Positions 20,971-31,598 of a DNA stretch of 64,000 bases are shown here, piece by piece. The notes beneath the pieces were generated by a model. It was given only the letters and a program-made list of their open reading frames with translations, was not told where the DNA came from and searched no databases. The position numbers and the translations under genes are program-made. The first letter of the stretch is position 1. Each line of letters opens with the position of its first letter. This stretch comes from Acanthacorydalis orientalis. Lineage: Eukaryota; Arthropoda; Insecta; Megaloptera; Corydalidae. The stretch covers positions 43,443,318-43,507,317 of the forward strand of contig CM068315.1 in assembly GCA_034766995.1 (NCBI GenBank), written 5' to 3'.

Positions 20971-22238
20971 CCGGTTTTTCTAGTTACAGTTATCATTTGT
21001 TGTAGTCATGCGATACATCATTGTAAACAATGAAAGTAGTACTACTGAATTCATTTTATGTCTATTGTTTCCATTCTTTAGTATTAAACGATATAATATC
21101 TTAAATTAGTCCTGAAAGAAAAGCAAATTCATGCGACTTTGTTATATGAGTTTAAATTGGGACGTAAAGCAACAGAAACTGCTCGAAATATCAAATTTTT
21201 TTTTGGTGAAGAGTCAATTAGTGAACGTACAGTTCAACACTCGTTCTAAAAAATTCGTAATAGAAACGAAAGCTTTGATGATGAGGAAGTTCGTTGACAT
21301 CCTTCAGCTATAGACAATAATGATTTAAGTACCGTTATTGAAACAGATCCACGTAAAACAATTTGAGAGATGGAAAAAGAACTCAATATTGATCATTTAA
21401 CAGTTATTCAACATTTGAGTCTAATTGGAAAAACAAAAAAGTTTGATAAATGGGTGCCATATGAACTAAACGAACATCAAGCACTTCGGTGGTACGAAGT
21501 CTACTCTGCGCTTCTTTTTCGTAACAAAAATGATCCTTTTCTTGATAGAATTGTCATATGTGATGAAAAGTGGATTGTCTAACAATTGGAAACGTTCATC
21601 AGAGTGAATAGACCGAGAAGAAGCACTAAAACAGTTTCCTTAACCGAAACTTCATGAAAAAAAAATTATTGACACTGTTTGTTGGTCAGCAAGTGGCATC
21701 ATTCACTACAATTTCTTAAATTCCGGTGAAATAATAACAGCAGAAAAATATTGTCAGGAAATTGAAAAAATGTATAAGAAGTTGCATCGTTTACGACCAC
21801 CATTAATCAATTGAAGAAGACCAATTCTTTTTCATGACAACGCTTGATCACACATCTCACGAATGACTTACTGACAGAAAAAATTAAATGAACCTGATTA
21901 CTAAACCTTATCTCACCCACCTTATTTTCCGAACCTATCTCCGACAGATTATCATTTTTTTAAACATTTGAATAATTTGCTACTAGAGAAAATTTTCAAA
22001 GATCAAGCATCAGCTCAAAGCGCTTTCGATGAATTCGTTAATTCCAGGACTCCAGAATTCAATCTTGTCGGTATAAACTAACTTGTTTCCCGTTTGGAGA
22101 AATGTGTGCAGGCTAATGGTCTTTATTTTGATTAATAAATATAATTTAGTATGTGCATTTTTGAACTCGAAATGTAACTGATATATGCATCTTTACACTC
22201 AATATGTTAAAAACGCATTTATTTTTGCACCAAACTAA
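20971..22238 (+). mobile_element. near-full-length dead mariner (lineage I, cecropia-type)
   Basis: The 5' outer terminus is lost (starts at CCGGTTTTTCTAGTTACAG) but the 3' end ATTTTTGCACCAAACTAA is present. The transposase reads in several frames: 'ETARNIKFFFGEESISERTVQ' region at about 21179-21240, the linker KWVPYELNEHQALRW (WVPHEL motif) at about 21440-21490, first catalytic Asp in VICDEKW (about 21560), second in LFHDNA (about 21833), and third in LSPTDYHFF (about 21935-21960). Frameshifts and stops separate these, so it encodes no enzyme; ORFs at 21131-21313 and 21370-21582 are its pieces. Compared with the 31961-33209 copy it carries an extra stretch of about 30 bp near the 3' end. Known family: DD34D transposases that cut and paste at TA. 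Confidence 0.93.
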
Positions 22239-23119
22239 TACATCATATACTTATAAAAATTTGTGTTCATATAAAGAAGTAAAAAGTATATCTTCAGACA
22301 AACAAAAAGATACTCTAAATGATCCTAATAAACATCACCTATTATCGTTCAAGACAACCGTAAAGAAAGGTATTAATTCGTGTAAAAGAACTAAAAAATA
22401 TATATAAAAACTAATATATATCCACGATCACATCGTATAGTACGTGTAGAATACGAACACGTCTACATTTTAATGAACAAATTTGTTCAGAATTATACTG
22501 TGCAAAATTTGTTCACGTATAATGTAATGCCGTATTTTTTTCGCAACTTTACGTTATGTTTATTGTGAAACATGAGTGGCATGTTACGCTGAAATTAGAT
22601 TTAATTACACCTGCTGTTCGCGGAGAAAACGTGCCACTGTTGTTTGGCTCCCTAACACGGAAATTTCGAGTGGTCTGTAACCAAGATACACAACTAGAAA
22701 CAAGAAACACAATATGAACAAATATAATTTATTACGTTGTTCTAAACACGTCCGTACGGTAGTCTATGTGCTTTTATATTAGGTCCGAGATGATGATTAT
22801 TACTATTATTAATTAAGGACATAAACTGTATGCACAGGTTGGAACAATTATGTACGTGGACGCAATGATACTGCATTTTTTCTATTGTAATGAAAATCTG
22901 CAGTGCAGATTTCTAATTTCATATAATAAAAAAAATTGTTATAAAGAGTGTGCCGCGAATGTTAATTTTGAAAAATAAATTGATAATTAATTATTTGTAA
23001 ATAAATAATGAGTATGTAATTAGTAATTAATAATTAATTAATTAATATACTAATAATTAATTAATTGTTAAAATAATGAATTACAACTTCAGTACATATT
23101 CTTATTTTTTGAATAAGTA
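22239..23119. other. intergenic DNA containing a higher-complexity island
   Basis: 22430-22880 is more complex and contains GTGGCATGTTACGC facing GAAAACGTGCCAC, a possible hairpin. The ORF at 22204-22407 starts inside the mariner end and continues outside, and shows no domain. 22920-23100 is nearly pure AT. Confidence 0.4.
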
Positions 23120-23639
23120 TTAGTTGTAAAATTTAATTCAGTACCTTTAAATTGAATTAATCATAACTCTGTTTCAAATTATAATATTTTCTTGTCATCT
23201 TAGTATTTTAAAGTGCCAACCTTAACATTTAAAAACGCTATATATCTTTGCTAAACGGTTGGTATAATCTCATAAAACAGTAGCGAATACGATGGCGTTC
23301 AAAAAGCATCATATTAGGCATTCCATACTTTTCGGATTTCAGTTGAAAAAAAGCTTCCAAAATCGTGGAAATGATTAGTTTAGCTTTGGGGAAGATGTTG
23401 CGATACATAAAACATGCAAATATTCTATAAAAACAGTGAACGAGGCTCGAAAATGCATTACGATTTTATTGACACAAATCCGCCATCTCTTTTTCGAAAA
23501 GGGATTCGTCAGTTACCTGACAGATAGATCAGAGTTATATAAAATAACTGGGAATATTTTTAGGATTGAAAGATATTCGATTTTCCCATAAACATTCATT
23601 TTCTATTAAAAAAAGGCACCGATTAATTTGTGCACTTAA
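23120..23639 (+). mobile_element. mariner lineage III internally deleted derivative
   Basis: A 520-bp element flanked by TA (23118-23119 and 23640-23641). It has the ends TTAGTTGTAAAATTTAATTC and, complemented, TTAAGTGCACAAATTAATCG. Inside, HHIRHSILFGFQLKKS (about 23310-23350) resembles the N-terminal helix-turn-helix start of mariner transposases. After a short gap, DFIDTNPPSLFRKGIRQLP (about 23465-23520) resembles the C-terminal segment. The catalytic middle is absent. Three other copies share the same architecture. The ACAAATTAATT terminus recalls mauritiana-type mariner ends, but the subfamily assignment is tentative. Confidence 0.8.
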
Positions 23640-23696
23640 TATAAAATGTACTATGAGAAAATATAAAATCTAAAAATGATACTTATTGAGTATATT

Positions 23697-23805
23697 TCAT
23701 AAATTAATTTTCGCACACCCGCAAACCAGAAAATTTGATTATTTTTTTGTGATTTTTGATTGTTTCTTAGGTATACATTTATTGGATATTTAATATTATA
23801 ATACC
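23697..23805 (-). repeat. palindromic-core repeat, diverged
   Basis: Shows TTCGCACACCCGCAAACCAG, then GTGATTTTTGATTGTTTCTT and ATTATAATACC. Confidence 0.55.
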
Positions 23806-24235
23806 AAATAAACACGTTTTGATATTTTCGTATCGAAAATTAAATTTAAATTTTATCCATCATCTTGGAAGTCTTCGGCCTTTTAGATCAACGATCTGTT
23901 TTCTACTAATAATTGTGGACCGTGGGTTATCTACAGGTAGATGCTAAAGAGGGCTGGAAATCCTCACTCAACGAGTTCGACTGAGAGGCAAAGAAACAGT
24001 AGAATAACTCCTAGCTTAATAATAAGAAGGAGAAGAAGGAATCTTAATCATTGACTTTATTTTTATTATTGTAGATCGGCTAGAAAATAACTATTCGGAA
24101 TTTTCATAAATCTGTACTTTTTTACAACGGAAGTCAACATTTTTTTTAAATGACCAAGGGGCTCTACCTTCTACTCTTTACCCTCGCTGACCCCTTTGCT
24201 CGCTTTGATCGTACCGCATATATTCGTTCAATATC

Positions 24236-24238
<3 letters not shown>
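23806..24238. other. intergenic DNA, possible small-RNA-like fragment
   Basis: At 23876-23905 the order CTTCGGCCTTTT-AGATCAA-ATCTGTTTTC loosely follows the 5' end of U2 snRNA but lacks the GGCTA and branch-site-pairing parts. The following segment (23920-24050) is unique. No gene is claimed. Confidence 0.25.

Positions 24239-24276
<38 letters not shown>
24239..24276. repeat. (TA)n microsatellite
   Basis: Pure TA run. Confidence 0.95.
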
Positions 24277-24278
<2 letters not shown>

Positions 24279-25149
24279 GTTAATATGTCTATATAATCAT
24301 TTTCGCTGTTGAATGCTAATGAGTGTGTTCCTCTCGCAGTATATTACGACGTAGTTGTTTTATTAAGTCGCATATTTCATTATAATTATTATAATACCAA
24401 TATCATAATTCTTCGTGAAAATTTCGTGTAACTTCAGGTATTACCATTAATAATAATTTAATATAAAATCTCTACACATTCTTTTTTTTGTAGTGAAATT
24501 TTACGGAATTTCTTTATATCTAGAGGGGTTATTTTTGTTCACTTTTCTTTATTGCTTCAAAACATTTCGATTAGGATACCATTATTATTAGAGCGCAAAA
24601 GTACTCAATCATTTTTATTAATCAAAAGTTTTCAATCATTCTGCTTTTTCTGTACTTTGACAGTTCAAGAATGACGGAATTGCTTCGAAATGCATATTGG
24701 AATTAATTAAAAATGATCATAAATCATTCAAATCAAATCTGTTTTTTCATTATTTCAAAACTAGAATATAGCCCTTCAAATTGACGGGAAAATAGAAATA
24801 AATATAGAAAGAGAAGACTGTTTATTGGTGTTTACAACATAATACATTTAAGCATAAAAAATATCTAAGAGCGAAATTTAATGAATTAAATTTGAAACCT
24901 ATCTATTGTGAAAATTTCTTTATACACCATTCAATACACACATTCAATAAATGATGGCAGACGACCACGTTACGGACAAAGTGATGAGAAATGTGTGTTT
25001 TTGTTATTAAGATATATTATTTATTTCAAAATTACACTCACATGTATAGTTTTTCGCCACATTTTCATGTTTTCAATGTCTGATGTCATAATATTTTTTT
25101 TTTATAAATCTTATAAGCTGACAATTGTATAAGACAAATTTAACACAGA
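24277..25149. other. AT-rich intergenic DNA
   Basis: Includes a partial palindromic-core repeat at about 24695-24760 (AAAAATGATCATAAATCATT). The ORF at 24908-25132 is not recognised. Confidence 0.45.
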
Positions 25150-25322
25150 ATAGTTTTGACACAATACTTTATTTCATTTTTATAAAAATAATTTTCACTC
25201 ACCTAGACACTATAAAACATTTTCTCTTTGAAAATATTTCATAACTTATCATTTATCAATTTTAAATGTTGCTTACACGCATTTCTATTGCAATTCTATC
25301 ATTCCTATAAAGCTAAGGCACA
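25150..25322 (-). repeat. palindromic-core repeat, diverged full-length copy
   Basis: Shows TTTTGACACAATACTTTATT, ACTATAAAACATTTTC, TGTTGCTTACACGCATTTCT and CTATAAAGCTAAGGCACAG in the family order. Confidence 0.65.
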
Positions 25323-25365
25323 GAAAACATAATTTTCTTATTCCTTAGCTCTGTAGATAAAAATA

Positions 25366-25430
25366 ATCCGAAAGAATGATTAAACATTTTTGATCAGAAT
25401 ATTTGTTTTGAATGAAAAATCATTGATATA
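25366..25430 (+). repeat. palindromic-core repeat, partial
   Basis: AATGATTAAACATTTTTGATCAGAAT followed by the degenerate right arm. Quoted in two parts: AATGATTAAACA and TTTTTGATCAGAAT. Confidence 0.5.
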
Positions 25431-25456
25431 TTTTTTTTCTATTACTTTTGTATTCG

Positions 25457-25467
25457 TCTCTCTCTCT

Positions 25468-25530
<63 letters not shown>
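25457..25530. repeat. compound microsatellite (CT)n-(TA)n
   Basis: Six CT units running directly into a TA run of about 60 bp. Confidence 0.97.
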
Positions 25531-25534
<4 letters not shown>

Positions 25535-25679
25535 GCTACATTTTTTTTGATTTTTGTATAATATGAAAATTTCAATATGAAATGTCAGAAGAAAAAAAAA
25601 CAATTATAAACATCCCCCATGTGGATTATTTATTTTTCGAATCACTGTATACGCATTTACATTTTAATTAAACATTTCA

Positions 25680-26060
25680 ACATGTGTTCAGATTTGTCAG
25701 TGAATATTTTTTCATCGTTACGGGATATCTCCAATCCGTCATATCAAGCGTGTACGTGTTGTTGTATATACAAATCTGTTCCAATTTAAATCATGTAATA
25801 TTTTTTTAACTTTCCGTAATACAAAACAAACACGTACGGATTCAGAGGTGTTAATACGTGCGAATTGTTATATTGTACGGAACGCTGTGCATTGACTCAG
25901 TGTGTTTAAAAATATGTGTACGACTGTGATTGATAGAAAAATATATAAATTGTGTATTGAATACTTGTTATCATAGTGAAGTTTGTCACTGATGTGACAG
26001 TGGAATATTTATTTTTGTTTGGGACGTGTCAAGAGCAGTCGTCAGATTGAAATATGCGAA
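25680..26060. other. higher-complexity island
   Basis: Unique-looking sequence with scattered CpG (CGTGTACGTG, CACGTACGGATTC) and no ORF of note. The remainder to 26524 is AT-rich and featureless. Confidence 0.35.
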
Positions 26061-26524
26061 TAAATATATAGTTATTTGAATTTTAAATGATACATTTGTT
26101 AGAAAAATTAAATACTTTAACTGAAAAATCTGTTCATCTAATTACAACACAAGTACAGTGTATTCATATTAAAAAATGAACTATTAAAAAATAAATTCTA
26201 ATCAGTGAGAAATGTGGTAAAAGGTATGACAAGATTTTAATTTCCAATTTGAAAATAGATCCATAATTTTTTTAAAAAAAGAAAATAATACTTTTTTTCT
26301 TAATATATATTTAACTGTTATATATTTATGTAAATTTAACTATTATGTATCTAACTATTTTTTCTTAATATATTTAAATATACTTGAAGATTATGTACCA
26401 TTTTTGGATAACCAAAATCGATTTTGAAAAATCATTTGTCTATCAATATCCCATACTTTGCTTTATCTTTAATCTTTATAAACCCACATTCGATATTCAA
26501 AACTTATGTGAAAATTACTAAATA

Positions 26525-27454
26525 TTAATTTGGTAGGAAAATAATTTCGGTTATTGTTTTCTGAATTTTAACCTTATTTTTTTCAAAGAAAGTGTCATTT
26601 CATCCTATTCTTGTTAATATTATTTTCAAGTGCATATTTTTATTTGTATTTTGGTAATATCGACTTTGGTTTTATTATTAATTTTACTTTAAAGTGGGCT
26701 ATTGAATTAAAGATGAAAAAGAAGTAAATAAGAGCATTTTTTGTATGAATTTAAAACGGGTGGTAAAGGAACAGATTTTTTTTGTAAATTAAACGATGCT
26801 TTTAGTGTGGGTGTTCTTAAGGAACGTACAGTGTAATGGTGGTTTCAAATTTTTCCTGCTGGGCACGTGGGTTTTGAATATGAAGAAGGTCTCGAGCGTC
26901 CACCTTCAGTTCATAACAACCACCTGAAGTTATTAGTTGAAGAAGAAGAATTTGATTATTTTTATTCTAAACGTTCGATTCGCAACTAAAAACTCATCAG
27001 TTTAAACTTTCGGTTCTTTTTTTTGTTCAAATATTGGAGTACAGAATTTTTAATAAAAATCATGATTTTTTAAAATCAGTTCTTATTATCCAAAAATGTT
27101 TTATCATTAAATATTCTGACCTATTGATAAAAGACATATTTTTTTCATACAAATATTAAGTTTAGTAATCGAAGCTGATTAAGTAAAATCTTAATTTTAT
27201 ATTCAAATTCAGTGCATTAACATTTTAAAAAAATGTTTCTGAAAAAATTCCTTGCTTATGTTACTAAAAATGATTTAGTTTTATAAAATATGTATTTTCA
27301 TTAGATAGAAATCAAAAACATCCACAAGAATTCGAGAATTGGCACAAAAGTTAGGCGCTAATCATCCAATAGTTCTGGATCACTTAACCACTTAAATTAA
27401 AAAATGTAAATGATTTTGAAGGTCATAAATCAAAATTATTTTTCTCTGAACTTA
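26525..27454 (+). mobile_element. mariner lineage II deletion derivative, split by unrelated sequence
   Basis: 5' end TTAATTTGGTAGGAAAATAA with the lineage 5' region, then transposase N-terminal fragments ('NDAFSVGVLKERTVQWWFQ', broken). After about 26955 some 350 bp of unrelated AT-rich sequence intervenes. The element resumes at about 27315 with TCGAGAATTGGCACAAAAGT ('RELAQKLGANHP-VLDHL') and joins the 3' end region (GATTTTGAAGGTCATAAAT, AATTATTTTTCTCTGAACTTAA) at the same junction as the copies at 52912 and 62128. Dead. Confidence 0.82.
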
Positions 27455-28837
27455 ATATATTAGAATCTTTTTAAATTATCAAAAAATAAGACTCAGTATT
27501 ACATTTTAATCATTGTAAATAAATGTTAGATGGTAATTATTCTCATTAGAGAGACAACTGTCTCCACCACTCTCGAATACACATGTAATGTAAAGAAACG
27601 AATTGGAAATGTTATAAAGTCATTTAAATATTCTTTATACAAGCAATTGATTTATATTTTTGAATAAATTATTAAGTTTTGTAATATAAATTTCTGATCG
27701 TAAATAATAAAATAATTTTCAAATATTCCACAGATTTATTTTCATCCAATGAATAATAATAAAACTACAATATAAATTACTCTTCTATATTCTGATACAT
27801 ATAATTTTCATTGTGAAAATATCTGCAAACGTTAAAAACTTTTACTTTAAAATAAATATATTCGTTATCTACATATTTCTACTTTATATTCCTTGCTGTT
27901 TAACTATCAAAGTATTAAAATACTGCACGAGCTTCTGTTTAGACACAATCTGTTATATAACTACTTGATTTACTGTTCTGAAAACAATATTTAATATAAA
28001 ATTGCGTGTTTATCCTTTAACAATACCGTAATCTAACAGAATGTCTAAATATGTTTAGAGATCGAAAACGAATTTTTATCAGATCAGTGTATAATTAAAC
28101 ATAATTACTGCTTAAAATATAATATTATTTTTGAACAAAATGTCATTGTAGTATCAACAACATGTACAACAAGACTGTCGTGATATAAACTAGAAAATAA
28201 TCACGCAGTTCGGCTGAATTATTCGACTATCTCGCGCAAACTAAACAAAGACATAGAAATTTTATACTTCTTTGTGATACGTCATGCAATAAAAGCTCTG
28301 AAATACAATAAAACTATAAGCTACGTTGCATGATAAAGTATCTGCAACGGATATAACTATTCGCTATTGAAATTAATAGTCTCACAACATAATATTATTT
28401 CTTTTGTGTGATGTATTAATAAACATCTGTGGTCCTGTATATTGCGCAAAACCGAGTTACTTAATTGATTTCTTTTAGAATAAAGTAATGAAAATATCTA
28501 AAAGTATTAACATTAATCATTATTTTAAACAAACATTTTGTAAATGTGAATGCTTACTGAATTTTGTTATTATTATATCGTTTATTTATTATTATAAAAT
28601 TGTATACAGGTTAAATCTAAAATATTTTCAATTATTGATTATTTTTATGACAAAGTTTTAATAAAGAGAATGAAAATAATAATAATGATTACAAAACGTC
28701 TGAGTAAAGTCTATCAATTTGGAGGCAGACGTTTTTTTTGGTAATAAAATAACATCAATTTGACAATAAGTTAAATAGGAGAGAAAGGAATGGTTTCATT
28801 ATTGCAGACTTTTACGCTTTTTTTGAAAATACGAGGG
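27455..28837. other. intergenic DNA with a higher-complexity island
   Basis: 28140-28480 is more complex (GTACAACAAGACTGTCGTGA, TCTCGCGCAAACT) without an ORF. The rest is AT-rich and nothing was recognised. Confidence 0.4.
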
Positions 28838-30120
28838 TGATTTGAAAAGCATGGGGACTTTCATATAAGTGGCAGTAATATTTCAAATATTTGTGGTGCA
28901 TTACAAAGCGATATCTATTTTATATTGGATCAGTGTACAAGTTTGTATACGATTAAATAGGTGGTATTAAGAGTGCCGCATAGCGACGCTCGTGATTAAA
29001 ATGTGTTCATGTTATATATCATTTGAAAGGTGACAACCACAGCTGTTATTTGAGTATTAGACGAATTTGTTTTGATTCGATTTGTATGTAAGAAAAAATT
29101 TGAAAATAGACAACGAAAAGGTATACTTTCCGTTGTACGAGTTTCGGAAAGGAGTAACCGTTGGCGTGGCAACGAAAAATATTCTGGAGTTTTTTTTGGA
29201 CTATGCGTCATCACTTTCAACTATGAAGAAAGGTTTGATATATTTCGACTTGGTGATTTTAACCACCAAGATCAACCCCGCTCTGTATGGCTGAACCCGG
29301 TTCAAGTTGACAATAACTGAGGAATTTAGATGAAAGACACCCAACGTTAATAGATTGATTCTATTTTGTCATTTAAAGAAGTTGGGATTAATGTTGAAGC
29401 TCTATACGTGGATGCCGCATTCTTTGTCTGAAAAAAAACAAGTATGATCGCATTTCTTCGGAAGTTTCTTAGCTTAGATGCCTCAACAGAGAGCCTTTTT
29501 TGGATTGGTTGGTGACTGGAGATGAGAAATTGATCCTGTACAATAACTCATGATGCAGAGAAACGTGGAAACAAGCGAATGAAAAGGCAGAACCAGTCGC
29601 CAAAGCTGACTTGCATCCGATGAAGATGTTGCTGTGTGTTTGATGGGATTGCAAAGAAGTTGTTCATTTTCAGCTGCTCCCACGGGGCAGAAATATAACT
29701 GAGGAGAAGTACTGTCAACAACTAATCAAAATTAATGCTGCAGTTAAAGAAAAGCGTCCAATTTTGGTCAATCGCAAGGGGGTAACCCTTCACCACGACA
29801 ACGTAAAACCATATAAACAAAACAGACTTTATAAAAATTGAAGCAGTTGAAATAGGAAATAATATCGCATCCACCGTATTCTCCGAACATTTCACCTTCG
29901 GATGTCATTTGTTCCGATCGCTGTTGATCAGTTTAAATGATAAAAAAATTGACACCGTGGAGGCTATCAAAAACCATCTCACTGCCTTTTTTGTTGAAAA
30001 CCCGTGCAATTTTTATGAAAAAGGAATCCACTAGTTGCCTAAACGAGGGTGAATGTATAATTGATTAATAAAAGCATGTTCTGAGAAAAATAGACGCCTG
30101 AGTTTCAATTTCAAATCATA
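28838..30120 (+). mobile_element. near-full-length dead mariner (lineage V)
   Basis: 5' end ACGAGGGTGATTTGAAAAGC. The 3' end is poorly defined, near TTTCAATTTCAAATCATA. Transposase segments are still legible: linker LYTWMPHSLSEKNK at about 29400-29440 (WVPHxL motif), first catalytic Asp in LVTGDEK (about 29520), W-QANEKAEP, second Asp in LHHDN (about 29800), and third Asp in SPSDV (about 29897). Asp2-Asp3 spacing is one base short of the 105 nt expected for DD34D, a direct frameshift. Several stops also lie between. The overlapping ORFs at 28996-29320 are broken pieces and antisense readings. The ACGAGGGT start relates it to the deletion derivative at 4783-5165. Confidence 0.88.
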
Positions 30121-31598
30121 TATGAATTTTTTCACTGATCCAATACATAACTTCAAAGTTTTCTAACCTCAACGATCTTATTTCAACAAAATAAAAATAA
30201 TTTTGAAAAAAACATGACATTTAGTTTTTAAAATGACCGATTCAATTATTCGGAATGTTTATTTTCAATTTTTAAAAACGTTCACAAAATATTTCAGTAA
30301 AAAGAATGAAAATTTTAATTATTATTAATAATGTATCACTAAAGTAAAATTTAATTTAAATTCAAATACAGAAAAGATGCAATATTTTATTATTTAGAAC
30401 TGATTAATTGAATAATTTGTATTTCAAGTTAAATTAAAAATATATATTGTTTTTTTTTTAAGAAAATAATATATCTTACTAACATTTCTTAAAGATATTT
30501 TATCATTTTAACATTTAAAATTAAAGAGAAATAAATCAGTTTCAATTTTTGATTAAAATATTAACAAATAAGAAGAATCAATTTCATTAAACGTTTGTTT
30601 CACCGTATAATTTTTGGTACTAAGGCTACATTTACTTTCACAAACTAACATTAGAAAAATATCGATAGGTGTAGAATAATTCCAAAAAAAAATATTTATA
30701 AAGTTATAGTTATACTGGAAGACCTGTCATATTTTATACAAGAATCATAAATGACTGTGAAATTGTTCTCATGAGCATTTGCATAAAATACGTCTAATCC
30801 CTTTATTGTTTTAGGGTTGCATTTTTTCCGCCACACCGGTGATATCTATGCACTAGGGTTAAATATTTGAGCACGTAGCCACTATATCATAATCCGAAGT
30901 TTTACGACATATACAGTTTATATGTAGTATATACGGCAGTAACTCATCCCAGCAACAATAATAATAAAACATATATACAAACACACACAACAATCAAGCG
31001 GCAAACTGTGAGAGAAACGTAACAGCAACAATTCGAACGATCACAAAATAGCCAAAGCGGACACTTCAATTGTCATTTATAAAATAAACGACACGTCGTA
31101 GTTTAGTGGAACTTCGAATACCGGTAGCTATATATCACAAATTTTATCGTACATAGTACATTTCGTATATTAAACAAAGACGCACACATCTATCGTACGT
31201 GTGTGTACGAAAGTATAAACATATACGATACGTTGAGGAAACACGTATACTTGTATCTGTGGCTTGGGTCTACCGAAGAAACATGAGAAACGCAGACAAG
31301 TGGTCGCTCGACTTCGATAAATTATTGTGTACAAGCTTACATTAAACGAGTGTGCTTTGTGTGGTCACTAAAGAAATCGATATTGTGTTTTAAGGATGAC
31401 CGTACGCATTACTCTTATTATATATTTATCATCATTAATTCTTCTCCATTTAGTGCCGCATGAAACGTTTTTCGAAAATTGCCCAACGAGAAATGTTCTG
31501 TTACCCTTTTCTATACAATTTTAACACATCTCCTTATAAGACAGTGATTAGTGCTTTTATCTCTCTATAAAATTCAATACAAATTAAAAAAAAGAATA
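30121..31598. other. intergenic DNA with a large higher-complexity island
   Basis: 30790-31400 is unique-looking, with CpG and TACGTG/CGTACG words, no recognised repeat and no long ORF. It is the largest such island in the central part and could be a promoter, 5' untranslated exon or enhancer. 30121-30790 is AT-rich and featureless. Confidence 0.4.
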
